Shown here: in pieces, positions 45,828-57,426 of the stretch
Layout of the letters: each line of letters starts with the position of its first letter
How positions within the stretch are numbered: the stretch's first letter is position 1
NCBI GenBank assembly: GCA_030063045.1
Contig: JAQSEB010000033.1
Span: 2,852,001-2,916,000 of the forward strand
Length of the DNA: 64,000 nt
DNA from: Pratylenchus scribneri
Lineage: Eukaryota; Nematoda; Chromadorea; Rhabditida; Pratylenchidae
Reading direction: 5' to 3'
Position numbers and translations under genes: made by a program
Notes under the pieces: model-generated
The model's input: only the letters and a program-made list of their open reading frames with translations
What the model was told of the DNA's origin: nothing
Database searches by the model: none

Positions 45828-48622
45828 TCATTGTTCACATTCCTGTATCATCCGGTATGTGTCCGACTCGCGAGCTGTCTTTTTGTTCTTTTCCAGTGCC
45901 AATTTTGACTCAAAACCATTGGACCGATCCACTCCATCCCATCGATAGCCGGGCGGAATGCCGTAACGATTTGGGAGAAATTGGCCTTTGTAGGTTGGAT
46001 AGACTGAAAATAAGAATTATTATTTTTTTTTATTTATTATTTTCTTAAAAAATTTTTTAAACCCATTTCAAACAGTCATCATAATTAATACAAAAAATAG
46101 AGCTCTACCAATGAACTAAATTTCTATAAAAAAATTTTGAAATTACCTAATCCAGTGCGCATTTGAACTTTGTGATTTTTGAGGCGAAAATATTCGGCCA
46201 TTGGGTCCTCCTCGTGCAGCTGCTCTTTCAAATGCTCGTTCATGGCTTTATCATCCGCATATCTATTGAAGAATTGTGAAAAATAAATTGGAACTTATAT
46301 TGCGCTTGGTCCCCCCTTTGGTTTGACATATTTTGGGTTAGGGTCAGTTAGGTTGGGTTAGGATGAGATAAGAATCATCTTAAGAGTATCCTAAACCCAA
46401 ATCGGTACCTAAACCCAAAAACCAAAGGGGGACCAAGCACTTTCCAAAATCGGTCACGTAAACAATATAAGTTCCAATAAATTAATAGTGAAATATTTTT
46501 CATTTTAAATTTTATTTTTATTCTAAAAATGTCTTTCTAATTCCTAATTACCCAAAGGAAATTACCGTAAATTTCCTATTAGTACCCCCCTCTCTATTTG
46601 TACTCCCCTCTCTATTTGTACCTCTCCCAAAAAAATTTTTTTGTCAAAAATAACCAATTAGTAGAAATAACCAATTAGTAGGTAAAATTAAGCTTAAAAT
46701 AAGCATTTTTTTTGTCTCAAAAATTTCAGAAAAATTCCCACCTCAGAGGGTCTCTGAAAATTAGTACCCCCGGAGCCCGGAGGTACTAATAGGAAATTTA
46801 CGGTAATAAGTTTTCGAACCTTGTAAACCCTTCAGCCAATGTCTTTTCCATCTCCTCCAGCCGTTCTTCCCGTTCCTTTCGCTGGGCTATTCCCCGATTC
46901 CATTGAGCGTATTTTGCCTCCAATTCGGCTTGTTTGGCGGCTTCCCTTTCCTTTCGGGCCTCCTTCTCTGCGGCTGCTTCCTCATTTCCCGCTTCCCCTT
47001 CCCGTCGTCGATTCCGGCGTGCATCTCGATTGAAACCGGTAGTTCTTTTTCGGGTTGCCTCAGCATCAGGGTCACCAGTCTCTTCAGCATTTTCTTGTTT
47101 TGATTTCTGGAAAGAAATTTTTGATTTTATAAATTCTTGACAAGAATTTTAAATTTTTGTTTCTCTCGAAATTTATTTGCCTCAAAAATTAAGAAGTAAA
47201 TAAGAATAAGAATATGGACAAATTTTTGTTACGCCCAAGTTAAAAATTCAGAATCAACAATCAATTATATTTATTAAAAAAAAATATAGTGAAATACACT
47301 ATAGCCCAAACCGAGAAGTTTATCTTCCTAAACTCATAAATTTCATATTCAATTGATAATCTCATCAAGATGCAACATATGATTATGTTTGGCTTGTCTT
47401 TAAACAATTTTATTCAGTTTTGAACCAAAATGAAAAAAGTATAAAAACCATTTAATTTTATTATTCTTTGATTTCGATCAAACCATGATAAAAATTACCT
47501 ATGTATCAAATATCATGATCATCAGCATTTTTTCGTTAATTACATTACTCATTTGGTCAATTTCAATTTTGTTCTACATATACAAATTTTTATAACTGCA
47601 AACCTGGCGTTCTTCCCGTTCCCGTTCTCTCTTTTCTGCTTCTGCTCTTTTGGCCATTTCTTCCCTCATTGTCTCCTTGCTAACCAATCCGGCACGCCTT
47701 CCATCATCCATTGTTCGTCTTTTTTGGTGCCGGCGGTGCTCCATTTTCTCGTCCTTAACAAATTTAGATTTTAAAATTTTTAAAAAATGCAAATAAACCT
47801 CAGACTCGATTTCCTCTTTGATTTCGGTTTTCACTTTAGTAGTTGTCATTTCTGATAATTTTGATGCTGATGTTGTTTCCTCATCAGATGGGCCTACAAA
47901 ATAAATTCTTTATAATATATAATTTTATCAGTACTTTAATTAATGCTTCATTTTAGTGAATAAGTTAGGTTCATTTTAATTTTAATCCCAATTTAACATT
48001 CATATTGTCAAAAAATTATTTAAGACACAAATATTAGAAATTGAGTTAAATATTTTAGAAAATCTTAATTTTTGGTCTACAAACCTCCTTCAACAGTGAC
48101 AAACGAGTCAGTTTTGAAAGTTGGTTCTGCCTGATCGCCGCTTTTCTTCTTATTTTTTGCAGCCGATTTTCTGTTCAACAAACGAATTGCACGTTCAATT
48201 TCATCCATCTCTTCCTCTCCTTCATCTTCCTCATCGTCGTCAGTCTCCAATTTCTTAGGCGGCCCCTTTTTACTTTGCTTCGACGGAATATAGGTGTCGT
48301 CGTCGAGCAAACGCATTCTAAACGAAATAAACATTTGGTAATTAAGGTTAATTTAAATAGAAGTTGATTGGAGAATTGAGACCAAATAAACAAAAATAAA
48401 ACCCGTATCCATCCAAATATTTTTTTATTACTCTTGTATGCCTAAATTTTAAACCATTCTATTTCTATTAATTTAAAATGCAAACCCCGATCGTCGAGAC
48501 GAATTTCCATTGGCTGAAGTTTCTTTCGATTTCTTCTTTTTTTGCTTATCTCCTGCTGAACTGGATGATGAGGACAAATATCTTTTCAAATATTCTTCCT
48601 TGGATATCGATTGTGCTGACAT
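45828..48622 (-). CDS. BUD13: BUD13 homolog, spliceosomal RES complex subunit
   Basis: BUD13 belongs to the retention and splicing (RES) complex that joins the activated spliceosome. The first exon (start codon at 48622) encodes the family opening [13 protein letters not shown] and a Lys-rich stretch. The next (48077-48315) has [11 protein letters not shown] and an acidic tract. Exons at about 47610-47849 and 46815-47107 are Arg/Glu/Lys-rich, the latter including [18 protein letters not shown]. The exon at about 46147-46260 encodes the conserved DPMAEY segment, and the last (45828-46003) encodes [20 protein letters not shown], the C-terminal signature, ending shortly after RMIQE. Full-length by these landmarks. 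It diverges from the LENG8-like gene across a 530-bp spacer. Confidence 0.93.
46288..46477. mobile_element. Foldback MITE in a BUD13 intron
   Basis: Terminal inverted repeats TTGGAACTTATATTG and CAATATAAGTTCCAA flank an inner inverted pair, CTTGGTCCCCCCTTTGG and CCAAAGGGGGACCAAG. A possible TAAA target duplication borders it. The middle carries GGTTAGGGTCAGTTAGG. It has no coding capacity, so it depends on an outside transposase. Confidence 0.65.
46562..46806. mobile_element. MITE family C, copy 1 (BUD13 intron)
   Basis: 245 bp with near-perfect ends, TTACCGTAAATTTCCTATTA and its reverse complement, continuing into GTACC. The inside (GTACCTCTCCC, AAAAATAACCAATTAGTAGG, CCCACCTCAGAGGGTCTCTG) matches copy 2 at 53852-54059 closely. 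Non-coding. Confidence 0.8.
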
Positions 48623-49152
48623 TTGTTAATAAATCTGAGGAAATAAATTTATTTATTAATTAATTTAAGATACATTTTAGTAATTAAAAGAATATATGAT
48701 GGAAGAAACAGTTATTTCACTTTGCTTTTCAATGTCGATTCTGCAGAAACGTTCTGGGAAAAATCTCTATATTAGCGTAGCGATTTTGGGATAAAATCGA
48801 AAATCATGCATGAAAAATTAAAAAATAGTAAACAAAAGAAGAGAAGTTGGGATGAAAAGAGATGGATGTTTTCAGAAATACCTAAGCTCAAGCTCATAAG
48901 AGAAGAGTAGAGTAGAGAGATTGAGAGAGAGATGCAGTAATGCGAAGCGAAGCGCAATCGATTGAATCTCTCTCTCCATATTCCATTCCACTTTTCGCTC
49001 CCGTTTCATAATTTTTTACTTCATCTCATTTTCCCATCTTTTGTGTTTCCTGCTTATAAACAAATAAAATATAATATCAATCATCTTAAATTTCTAATCA
49101 ATCAAAAATTAAAAATCAATTCAAATTGCAGATTTGAACAATATTATAAAGA
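48623..49152. promoter_or_regulatory. Divergent BUD13 / LENG8 promoter region
   Basis: 530 bp between two start codons on opposite strands. Near 48917-48977 there is a GAGA-type repeat (GAGATTGAGAGAGAGATG) facing its near reverse complement (GATTGAATCTCTCTCTCC), separated by a GCGAAGCGAAGCGC stretch. An acceptor-like AATTGCAG at 49131 lies just before the LENG8 start and may be a trans-splice or 5'UTR site. Confidence 0.45.
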
Positions 49153-52100
49153 ATGGAAAAAGACAATTCTTCAATGAACCCTAGTCAATCAGAGAGTGAA
49201 CAAGAACACATTTCAGAATCATCAATGCCAATTCCCGATGATATTCCATTACCGGAGAATCCGGAAGCGGATAATCCGGCTTGGAAGAAGGCACAAGATG
49301 CGTTGCGTTCAATGGGAAGTGGATTTGGCGTCGCAGCTCGTCCTCCACAACAGCAAATTGAACAACAAGACACTTCCGCCTTCTATGCTTGGCCTCCCGC
49401 TGCCGTACAATTTCAACAACAAGGCAGCCAATTCAATGCATATTTCCAACAACAACAAGTGAGCAATTACCAACCAAGTCAATACAGACCAAGAGTACTT
49501 GCTCCTTCTCCGCACCAATCACCCAGCAATATGAATGTGTTGCGTCCGGTCCCATTGGCGCAAGTCAGCCCGCATGGTCAAGCAGGTTTTTGCTCATTTT
49601 ATTTAAATTTGATTATATTAAATTTTCTATTTGTAGGTTTGCCTCTCTCTTCCGGTCCCAGGCCATTTAAACCTATCCGATTTTCGATTGGACAGCCGCC
49701 AGCGATGGAGCAGCCGCCACCAACACAGGAACAATTGCAGGCACAAAAGTTTTTGGACGAAACCGGTGGCAAAGTTTGCCCGACGACTTTGAAGTTTGTG
49801 TTTATAAAAATTAGTAAAATTCTACGGAATTGAATTGTTTTGTTTGATATGATGAAAATGAACAATGAAATATATTTTCAATAAACATACTGACTTCGAT
49901 TCTGAAAGATTTTTATTTGCTATTAATAGCTGTAAATCTAATCCAATCCAAACTTAAGGTAGAAGGTTTACAATACCTTATAATCTTTACTTTTACATAA
50001 TTAAAAGATAAAAGTGCTTCGTATTCACATACGAATACTCAAGAAAATAATCATCACTTTTAAGGGACTACATTGAGCGTGCCTATCGAGCCATTGAAGG
50101 AGACGAGGAACGAGAAAAATTGGAAAACTACTTGAAACTTCGCGTTGAACCATTGCTTAAATCCGGTGCCATCTACGCTGTCAATTGGGTTTGTGTTTGT
50201 GCTATATAAAAAAAGTTATAATAAGTCAGATCGGATAAGAATCCCCATTCGGAGTTTGAGCTTAAAATTTATCATCATAGATTACTAGATTAGAGTACAA
50301 AATTTATATTGCTTCATGCTTAACATTAACCAATTGACTCATAGGTCAGGATCATCGGTCAACGGTCATGAGTTCAGAACTCGAATAACCCCATTTATTT
50401 TTTTGACCTTAATTTCATACCCAACTTTCCAGGCCGCCGAACCTCTTCCCCACGAATTGAATTTCCAACTGAAAATCGGTTGGACGCCAAGTTCTACGCT
50501 TAAACAACAACAACAATTAGTCGGCACAAGCGGGTCATCACCCAGTGGAGGCGATCGATCCGCCGGGTCATTGGGACGTTGGAAACGGGCCGAGAGTCCA
50601 CCCAGTCAACAACAAATTATTAACAAAAGGTTACCCTCCACCAATCCCTCCGTATCCTAATCCTTTCTTTCACCAAAAATTCGCTAAAAATGGGGACAGT
50701 TTACTAAATTTTACATATAAATACTACATAAATAATTTATTCAAAGAAAAGTAATAATCAACCTTTTCCTTTCCAATTTTTTCTACCACAGCAGTCAAAA
50801 TCAAGCACAATCTAGCAATGTGCCACCAGCCACATTCATCAGCGTCCGAACAGCACAAGCCCAACAAAATGTTGTCCAACAATTTCATCTTCCCCAACAA
50901 CAATTCAATCCACGCTGGCCACCACCCTCAACTGGATTAAATGTTGGATTTCCGCAATCTTCATCAAATGTGCTGCAGTCAGTTCGGCCCAACTTTGCCC
51001 CCTCAAATCAGTCCCCACCCCCTATCAAACGCAGTCGAACAATTGAATCAACATTTTTAACTCCACAAAAAGTTGGCCCAAATCAACAAAGACGAAGTGG
51101 TGGAGGAAGCAATAATAATGACGATGATGGGGATAGTGATGTGGAAATTATTGGAGGAAGGATGGAAGGAAACCAGCAACAACAACAAGGACAGGGACCA
51201 TCAAGACCGGCAGAATCTACTAGTGGAGAAGGGAGGACGGATTGGATTCAAATGCAACTACAAAACATTCAAAGACAATTGGGACAAAATACCGTGAGAA
51301 AATAAGTTTTTTTTTCAAAAAATTTCATTTAAATTGAGGTTGAAATTGCCTAAATATAACTATCTAATGCCAAAAAATTAAAATGATTTAAAATTTATCC
51401 TTCATTTGCAATTGCGATTGTTAAAAAATTTGTCGTGGTTTGATCCAAAAGTAAAGGAAAAGGGATATTAAACTGCTCAAACCATTTTTAAGTTATTAGT
51501 TCAAAACTAAGTTAGAATTGATTCATCCAGCTCTAGCATAAAATACTGAATCCGTTAGCCATTACAATATTTTGGCTAATTTTTTAAAGAAAAATTTTTA
51601 AAATTACAGATTAACAAAAATGAGCGAAAGAAATTGAAGAAGCAAAAGAAACAATTGGAAAGGCAAAGAGAAATGCAGCAGAAAATGAAGTTATTGAATG
51701 CGCGATTGGACTTCTCCACCGGCGGCCCATTCCCCGCATTCACTCCGCTGGCCAATCGATTACAACAATTTCATTCTAGCAATGAAGGAAGTGGCGGAGG
51801 AGGAGGCCAACAATCGATAAATCCAAAATGGCAGGTCAGTGATTTTTTTTAAATTTTTCGAAAAATTTTTAGTACATCTAAATAACCAAAAAATACTAAA
51901 TTTACCTATAACCCTCACGAACAAAAAATTATTGCTTTAAAAATATTTTAATTATTTAAAAAATGCACAGATTGAAATGCCAAATGAGCGGAAAATGGAA
52001 AGAGCCCGGCGATTTGCAGCGGATGATGATCAACAACAGCAAATGAGGAGGCGAAGTGCATTTTTAGAGGGAGGCCAGCGTCGTCAAATGCAAAAGTAGA

Positions 52101-53654
52101 AAAATGGAAAATAATTCAAACAATTAAATTCATTTTTTTCAGCTTTTCTCCCATTTTGAGCAACGAAATTGGTCCCAATTTTGCTCAATTGAATATTGTT
52201 GGAACATGTTTGGATATTGGTTGGACAAATATTTTTGCCAATTTTTTTATTTTTATAAATTTTAGAAAAATCATTTTTCCGTCTCACCGCGGCACCCGAC
52301 CCCAGCCAAGTCCGTCCGGCCCATATTCTTGCCCAATCATTGGAAAATGTGAAAAGGAAATACAAAGAGACGCGCGATTATCATTATGTGAGTTTTAATT
52401 GAATTAAACGAAAATTTAAATTTTTAAAAAATTCAGGCTTCGAACCAGCTGAAAAGTATTCGCCAGGATTTGATGATCCAAAACATTCGGAATGCATTCA
52501 CCGTGTCCGTCTATGAAACAAATGCTCGTGTCGCGTTGGAGAATAAAGATCGAGAGTCAGTCAAATAAATAGAAATTTAAATGAAAAAAAATTTTGACGA
52601 AAAAATTATTCCCTTCCCTCCTCCCCGGCTTCGAACTTTCAACCCCTTCACGTTCTTTAAAGTGGGAAATGATTATCTTTGATATTTTTGAATATTTTTT
52701 AAAATTATTTTTAAAGAAAATTTTTGTTTTTTTAGAGAATTCAACCAATGCCAAAACCAACTGAAGCAATTGTACAAAGCTGTGGCCGGTTGTACGAATA
52801 GATGGGAATTCTCTGGCTACCGTCTCCTCTACTACATTTACATGAAGGCGACACTTGGTAAAAATTTAAAAGAACATTTTAAAAATTAACAAAAAATTTA
52901 AACATTTTAATTTCTATTTTCTATTCTAGATGTGGCTTCCGTTCTCGATGAACTTGTGCCCGAGGCGATTGGGGATGAATGCATGGGATTCGCATTGATG
53001 GTTCGTTTTTTGATGAATTTTAGTGAAAAAAAAATAGAAAATATTTTTCTTAAAAATTATTTTAATTTTTAAATTTCAGGTTTGGGATGCATGGTCAATG
53101 GGAAATTACATTAAATTGTTTCGCCTCTATGCGAAGGCACCAAAAATGGCTGGTCAGTTTTTAGGGACTAAAAGCATCAGTTTGGATAATTATGAAAATT
53201 ACGAGATGAAATGATTTTAACAATTGACTTTGGGCAATTTTTATTAAACATTTAAAATTATTTTTCCTTTTAAAGGCTACGTTATGGACATGTTCATTGA
53301 CCGTGAGCGCACAGATTTCCTTGTGTCCATCCTCAAAGCGTGAGTAAAATAAATATTTAAAGATAATTATTATTTTTAGTATTTAAATTACCCCAAAAAA
53401 TTCTTTTTAATAGAAATAACTCATTTTAACCTTTTTACAAAATATATATTTTTTTCATTTTCAATCAAAATACACAAAATTATTCGAATTTTCCCAATCA
53501 CAGTTTTCGTCCGGATATTCAATTAAACGTGTTGACTGGTTGGCTGCAAATGGACGACGAAAAAACACTGATCGAATTTTTGGCCCAACGAGGAATTGAA
53601 GTGGAAAATGGAACCAGCTTGGATTGCCGAAAATATGCCAATCATAAATTATAA
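49153..53654 (+). CDS. LENG8: LENG8/THP3-like SAC3-domain protein
   Basis: LENG8 and its yeast relative Thp3 bind RNA-processing factors and shape transcription-coupled splicing or mRNA retention in the nucleus. The N-terminal two-thirds is Gln/Pro/Ser-rich and disordered (49153-49586, 49637-49797, 50062-50188, 50433-50660, 50790-51302). A basic Lys/Arg exon follows at about 51610-51835. The conserved C-terminal SAC3/GANP domain is spread over small exons from about 52266: [68 protein letters not shown] (52735-52860), [18 protein letters not shown] (53080-53153), [19 protein letters not shown], and a C-terminal stop at 53654. These landmarks match LENG8 in order. Some N-terminal exon borders are uncertain. 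Confidence 0.88.
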
Positions 53655-53851
53655 AGAAAATGGGAAAAAAAACATTCAAATTGAAATTAAAAATATTCAT
53701 TCACATTTCACACCCTTCAAAAAATGTTATTGATATTGTTTTTTGCGCAATTTCAATTCTTCATCTATTTAATAAATAGTTTTCCTGGAGCAAATAGTTA
53801 AAAAAGAATAAAGATTTTTTTTCATTTATTTCAATTTTTGCCAAAGAAATA

Positions 53852-54059
53852 TTATCGTAAATGCTCTATTAGTACCCCTCTCTCTATTTGTACCTCCCCC
53901 TTCCTCCCAAAAAAATTTTTTTATCAAAAATAACCAATTAGTAGGTAAAAATAAGCCGAAATAAGCATTTTTTTGTCTCAAAAATTTCAGAAAAATTCCC
54001 ACCTCAGAGGGTCTCTGAAAATTAGTACCCCGGGGGTACTAATAGAGCATTTACGGTAA
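53852..54059. mobile_element. MITE family C, copy 2
   Basis: 208 bp, ends TTATCGTAAATGCTCTATTA and TAATAGAGCATTTACGGTAA, same interior as copy 1 apart from short deletions. Where copy 1 has TTTCC in one arm and GGAAA in the other, this copy has GCTCT and AGAGC, so the two arms changed together. A related end (TACCGTAAATTCTCTATT) occurs alone near 56703. Confidence 0.8.
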
Positions 54060-54489
54060 TAATGAGATACAATGGCCCTTCTTTATTTTTTATTTTTATT
54101 ATAGAATGTGAATTATTGAAGATATAGAAATCACGTCCTTTTACGGCCATTGGTCTTTTTTTCTTAAATTCTTTTCTGTTTTGTGAGATTAAAAATTCTT
54201 TGATAGAAATTCTGAAGTTGAAATGCCTAAAAAATTAATTTCCTCAACATGCGATAACGATGCTGAATTTGACCTATTAGCTACAACACCATCACCGAAA
54301 ATTGGCCCTTACATATGTTGTCTTTAGACAAAATCTACAGCTATTTATCCAAGACTTTAATGTTTATTAATAAATCCAAATTCTAATTTGACTTATGGCC
54401 AATTCGTTAGGACCAAATATTTCTCCTGGCATTTTTGGACAATTCCACCAAATTTTCCACTTTATTCTTTGTGCTTTCATCATTTTAGC

Positions 54490-54789
54490 TTAAAATTTTG
54501 TTCCTGTCAAATTTTGACTGATGATTGCCGTTGGGCAAACTTCAACATTATAGCCGAAAGGGGAATTTGTTTCAATTTGAATCATTGGAAAGAAAATGAC
54601 ACATTTTGGAGGCTCAACTCTAGAAAAAAACTGTGCTTGACATTTTCCAACTCCTCCAAATTTGATAGCATTGAAATGGTGAATTTTTGGCCAAATTGGC
54701 CTGAATGAGGAAAATTGAATGGATGAATAAGCGGCCAACAATAAAGAAATTGAATTCAATAGGGCAGCGCTCGATTTTTTTCTCGCCAT
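54490..54789 (-). CDS. Possible small secreted protein
   Basis: A 99-residue frame with a basic start and a hydrophobic stretch (LLNSISLLLAAYSSIQF) that could be a signal peptide, then two cysteines in the mature part (VGKCQAQ, PPKCVIF) and a third near the end. No family recognised, and there is a competing + strand frame over the same bases. It lies just before a cluster of secreted-protein genes, which makes it slightly more believable. Confidence 0.25.
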   Translation of the reverse strand: MARKKSSAALLNSISLLLAAYSSIQFSSFRPIWPKIHHFNAIKFGGVGKCQAQFFSRVEPPKCVIFFPMIQIETNSPFGYNVEVCPTAIISQNLTGTKF

Positions 54790-55101
54790 TCACAGAATTT
54801 GTAGCCCTTCAAAATTCATTGCTTTTCCAACTCCAAAACTGATTCCCAAAATTGTTGGCCTTTTTGATCTTCATAAGCCATAAAACTTTGGCCAAATGAT
54901 GGATTGGATTCATTCCAAATTGCCTAGCCTTACATATCAAACAAAATCACAATTATTCTTTATAACTCAATTTCAATTCCTTTTAATGGTCAAGTTCAAT
55001 AATTCCTCAAGCAAAGATTCAATTTTGGTCCCAATTTTAATAACCCTATTTTTCAGAGGCCTTATAATAAATTCCAAATTGCCCTCAATCAACAACAAAA
55101 A

Positions 55102-56280
55102 ATGTTCCTTCTGTTCCTAATTTCCCTTCAATTTGCTCCATCTTTGGTCGATGCCGTCTACGGCTACGGAGGTGGTGGGGGCTATGGACAACCGCATCCA
55201 GCTGCTGGTGGTTATGGACATCCAGGTGGATGGCCGGCTCCTCCTCCAATGCATTGGGGCGGCGGAGGACAACAATGGCCCGGTGCGCTTTTTTATTAAT
55301 TAAATTTTAAATTAATTTATATAATTTATTGTCGAATGTTTATAAAATTAAATTTGCCTCTCCCATTTTTTACAGTTCCTCCAAATTGGCCATCGCCCCA
55401 ACAGCCTCAGCCGGGTGCCTACCCCCAATACCGTGCACCGCAATATAATCCATATCCACCTGGCCAATGTTACCCATATCCATGCCCTCCAGGCCAAACC
55501 GGTAATTTCAATTCTGACTTTTATAAATAATTTAAAAAATTATTTCAGCTGGTCCACCGGCAACCGCGGCGCCAACAACCGCAGCACCGGTCGTGACTTC
55601 CACGCAAACTGGAACAACTGCTGCAGCCAGCACTGGGGCTGCCTCCTCAACCGTCGCGACTACTGCTGGTGGATCCACTAATGGTGCATCGACTGGAGGC
55701 GCTGGCGGAACGGTGGCTGTCACATCGAGTACTGTGGCCAGCACACAGGCGGAAACTTCAACGGCTGGTAAGACTTTTTAATATTGCTAGATTTAAAAAT
55801 TTTTGGCCCAAACACTCGAAAATCGAAGTAAAATTTTTGGTTAAAATTTCTAATAAAAATATAAAATTGATTACAAATTCGCTGAAACGAAAAAAGAAAA
55901 TTTATGAAAATTTTCAATTGAAATTAAATCTTTTACAAAAATTCCTCATCAAGAAAGGAGCATTTTTATGGTGTGTTTGCCATTACAAAGTTGAAAAAAA
56001 ACAACTTTTTCGCAATTTTTCAAACCGATGTCCACAAAAATTTTAACTTTTACTGGATCCCAGTCTAGAAGCCTTCAATTTTTTTTTGCCTGAATTCGGC
56101 ATTTTATGATTAAACCGTTCAAATTCAATTTATAGTCTTAACCCAAAATTTCCAATTTTTCACCGAAATTCATTTTTATCACCCAATATTGTATAAATTT
56201 CAGCTGCAGCGACGTCAACGGTAGTGGATTCAAGCACGGGGGCACAAAGTACTGTGGCCACCACTGTGGTTTCGGGCTGA
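55102..56280 (+). CDS. Secreted Gly/Pro/Thr-rich modular protein
   Basis: Four exons: 55102-55281, 55376-55502, about 55550-55766 and 56203-56280, all joined in phase 1. Residues 1-19 are a signal peptide (FLLFLISLQFAPSLVDA), followed by a VYGYGGGGGYG Gly/Tyr-rich module, a Pro/Tyr/Gln-rich module (GQCYPYPCPPGQ), a long Thr/Ala/Ser mucin-like module and a short Ala/Thr/Val end. The low-complexity modules would be extracellular and probably O-glycosylated. The layout and signal-peptide junction match the next gene, but no CAP domain follows. It is a paralogue that lacks or has lost that domain. Function unknown. Confidence 0.75.
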
Positions 56281-57426
56281 ATGAAATTTGAGGAGAAGAG
56301 GAAAAAATGAAAGAATAAATTAAAGATGGAATTTGAGCTTTTTTGTGTTAAATTAAAATAATTTGAAAATGCATAATTTGTGAACATTTGATGATGGGTG
56401 ATATAATATTTGAATAAATTGGACTAATTTGTTAAATTATTGAAAGTAAAATGTATTTGTATTCATGACAAAATTGATGCCTTGCCTGAGAGATGTCCAA
56501 CTCTGAATCAAATAGAGTTTACCGATGGCAATGGTATGGATCAGATATTGTAAAAAAACACATTGTTAATAAGAACTTTTCATCATTTTAAATAAGATCC
56601 CCAAATTGGATTTTTCTTTTCTTTATTTCACATCTCTTTCTGTATTTTGGCCTTTCTTCTATTCTAATAAGAGGACGCACCGATTGTAAAATCATTTTTA
56701 AATACCGTAAATTCTCTATTGCACAAAAAATGTTTATCTTATAGAATTTGAGAGGACTGCTGCTGATTGAGAAAATAAATGGATCTCTGAATATTTTGCT
56801 GCTTAAGACAATTCATAAATTTAATGTTAAATGAATAAATAATTTAACCATCTGCCGGGTGCCGGCATCATTTTTGAAATTTTAGAAGGGATTTCTTGAC
56901 TTTAGTCTTCCTTTTTCTCCCATATTTATCCATTCCCAGAAAGAATGCCTCTAGGCATTTTCGCGTCCATCTTATAAATGTGTGAAGGTCATTTATTTTT
57001 AATAAATCGGATTGCGTTTAATAATGTTAGCCAATTCACAAAAATCTGTCCTCATCCGAAAGCCCAAAATTCAAACATCAATTATAATTTTTTATTACAT
57101 TTTATTACAAAATTACATTCATTCATGCCTTTCCTCCCTCCCAATTTCAATCTCACAATCAGAAAATTAAAAGAAAAAAAAGAGATTGACTTTTAGGCCA
57201 ATAAGCTGGCCCACCATTTATGGAGGAATGAATCAGCAAAACAGAAAATGGCTAACGGTTTAAGCAACATTCTCACCAAATTTGTTTAGAACACATTTTT
57301 CAATTAAATTGGAAAATGGGCTTTGTTTGACGAAAATTACCCTCAAAAATGGGCCAAATTAAATTTTATTGATTTTTATATTTATTTTTCTATTAAATCG
57401 ATTAAATTATTAATCCCAACTATAGA
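56281..57426. other. Intergenic between the two secreted paralogues
   Basis: AT-rich. A lone family C MITE end occurs near 56703. No remnant of CAP-domain exons was found by eye. A 72-residue frame at 56978-57196 is unsupported. Confidence 0.45.

Larger units (their letters stand above)
53655..55101. other. Intergenic between LENG8 and secreted-protein genes
   Basis: Holds MITE copy 2 (53852-54059) and one possible small - strand gene (54490-54789). The remainder is AT-rich with no supported exon; a 106-residue + frame at 54388-54708 is antisense to the - strand candidate. Confidence 0.4.
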
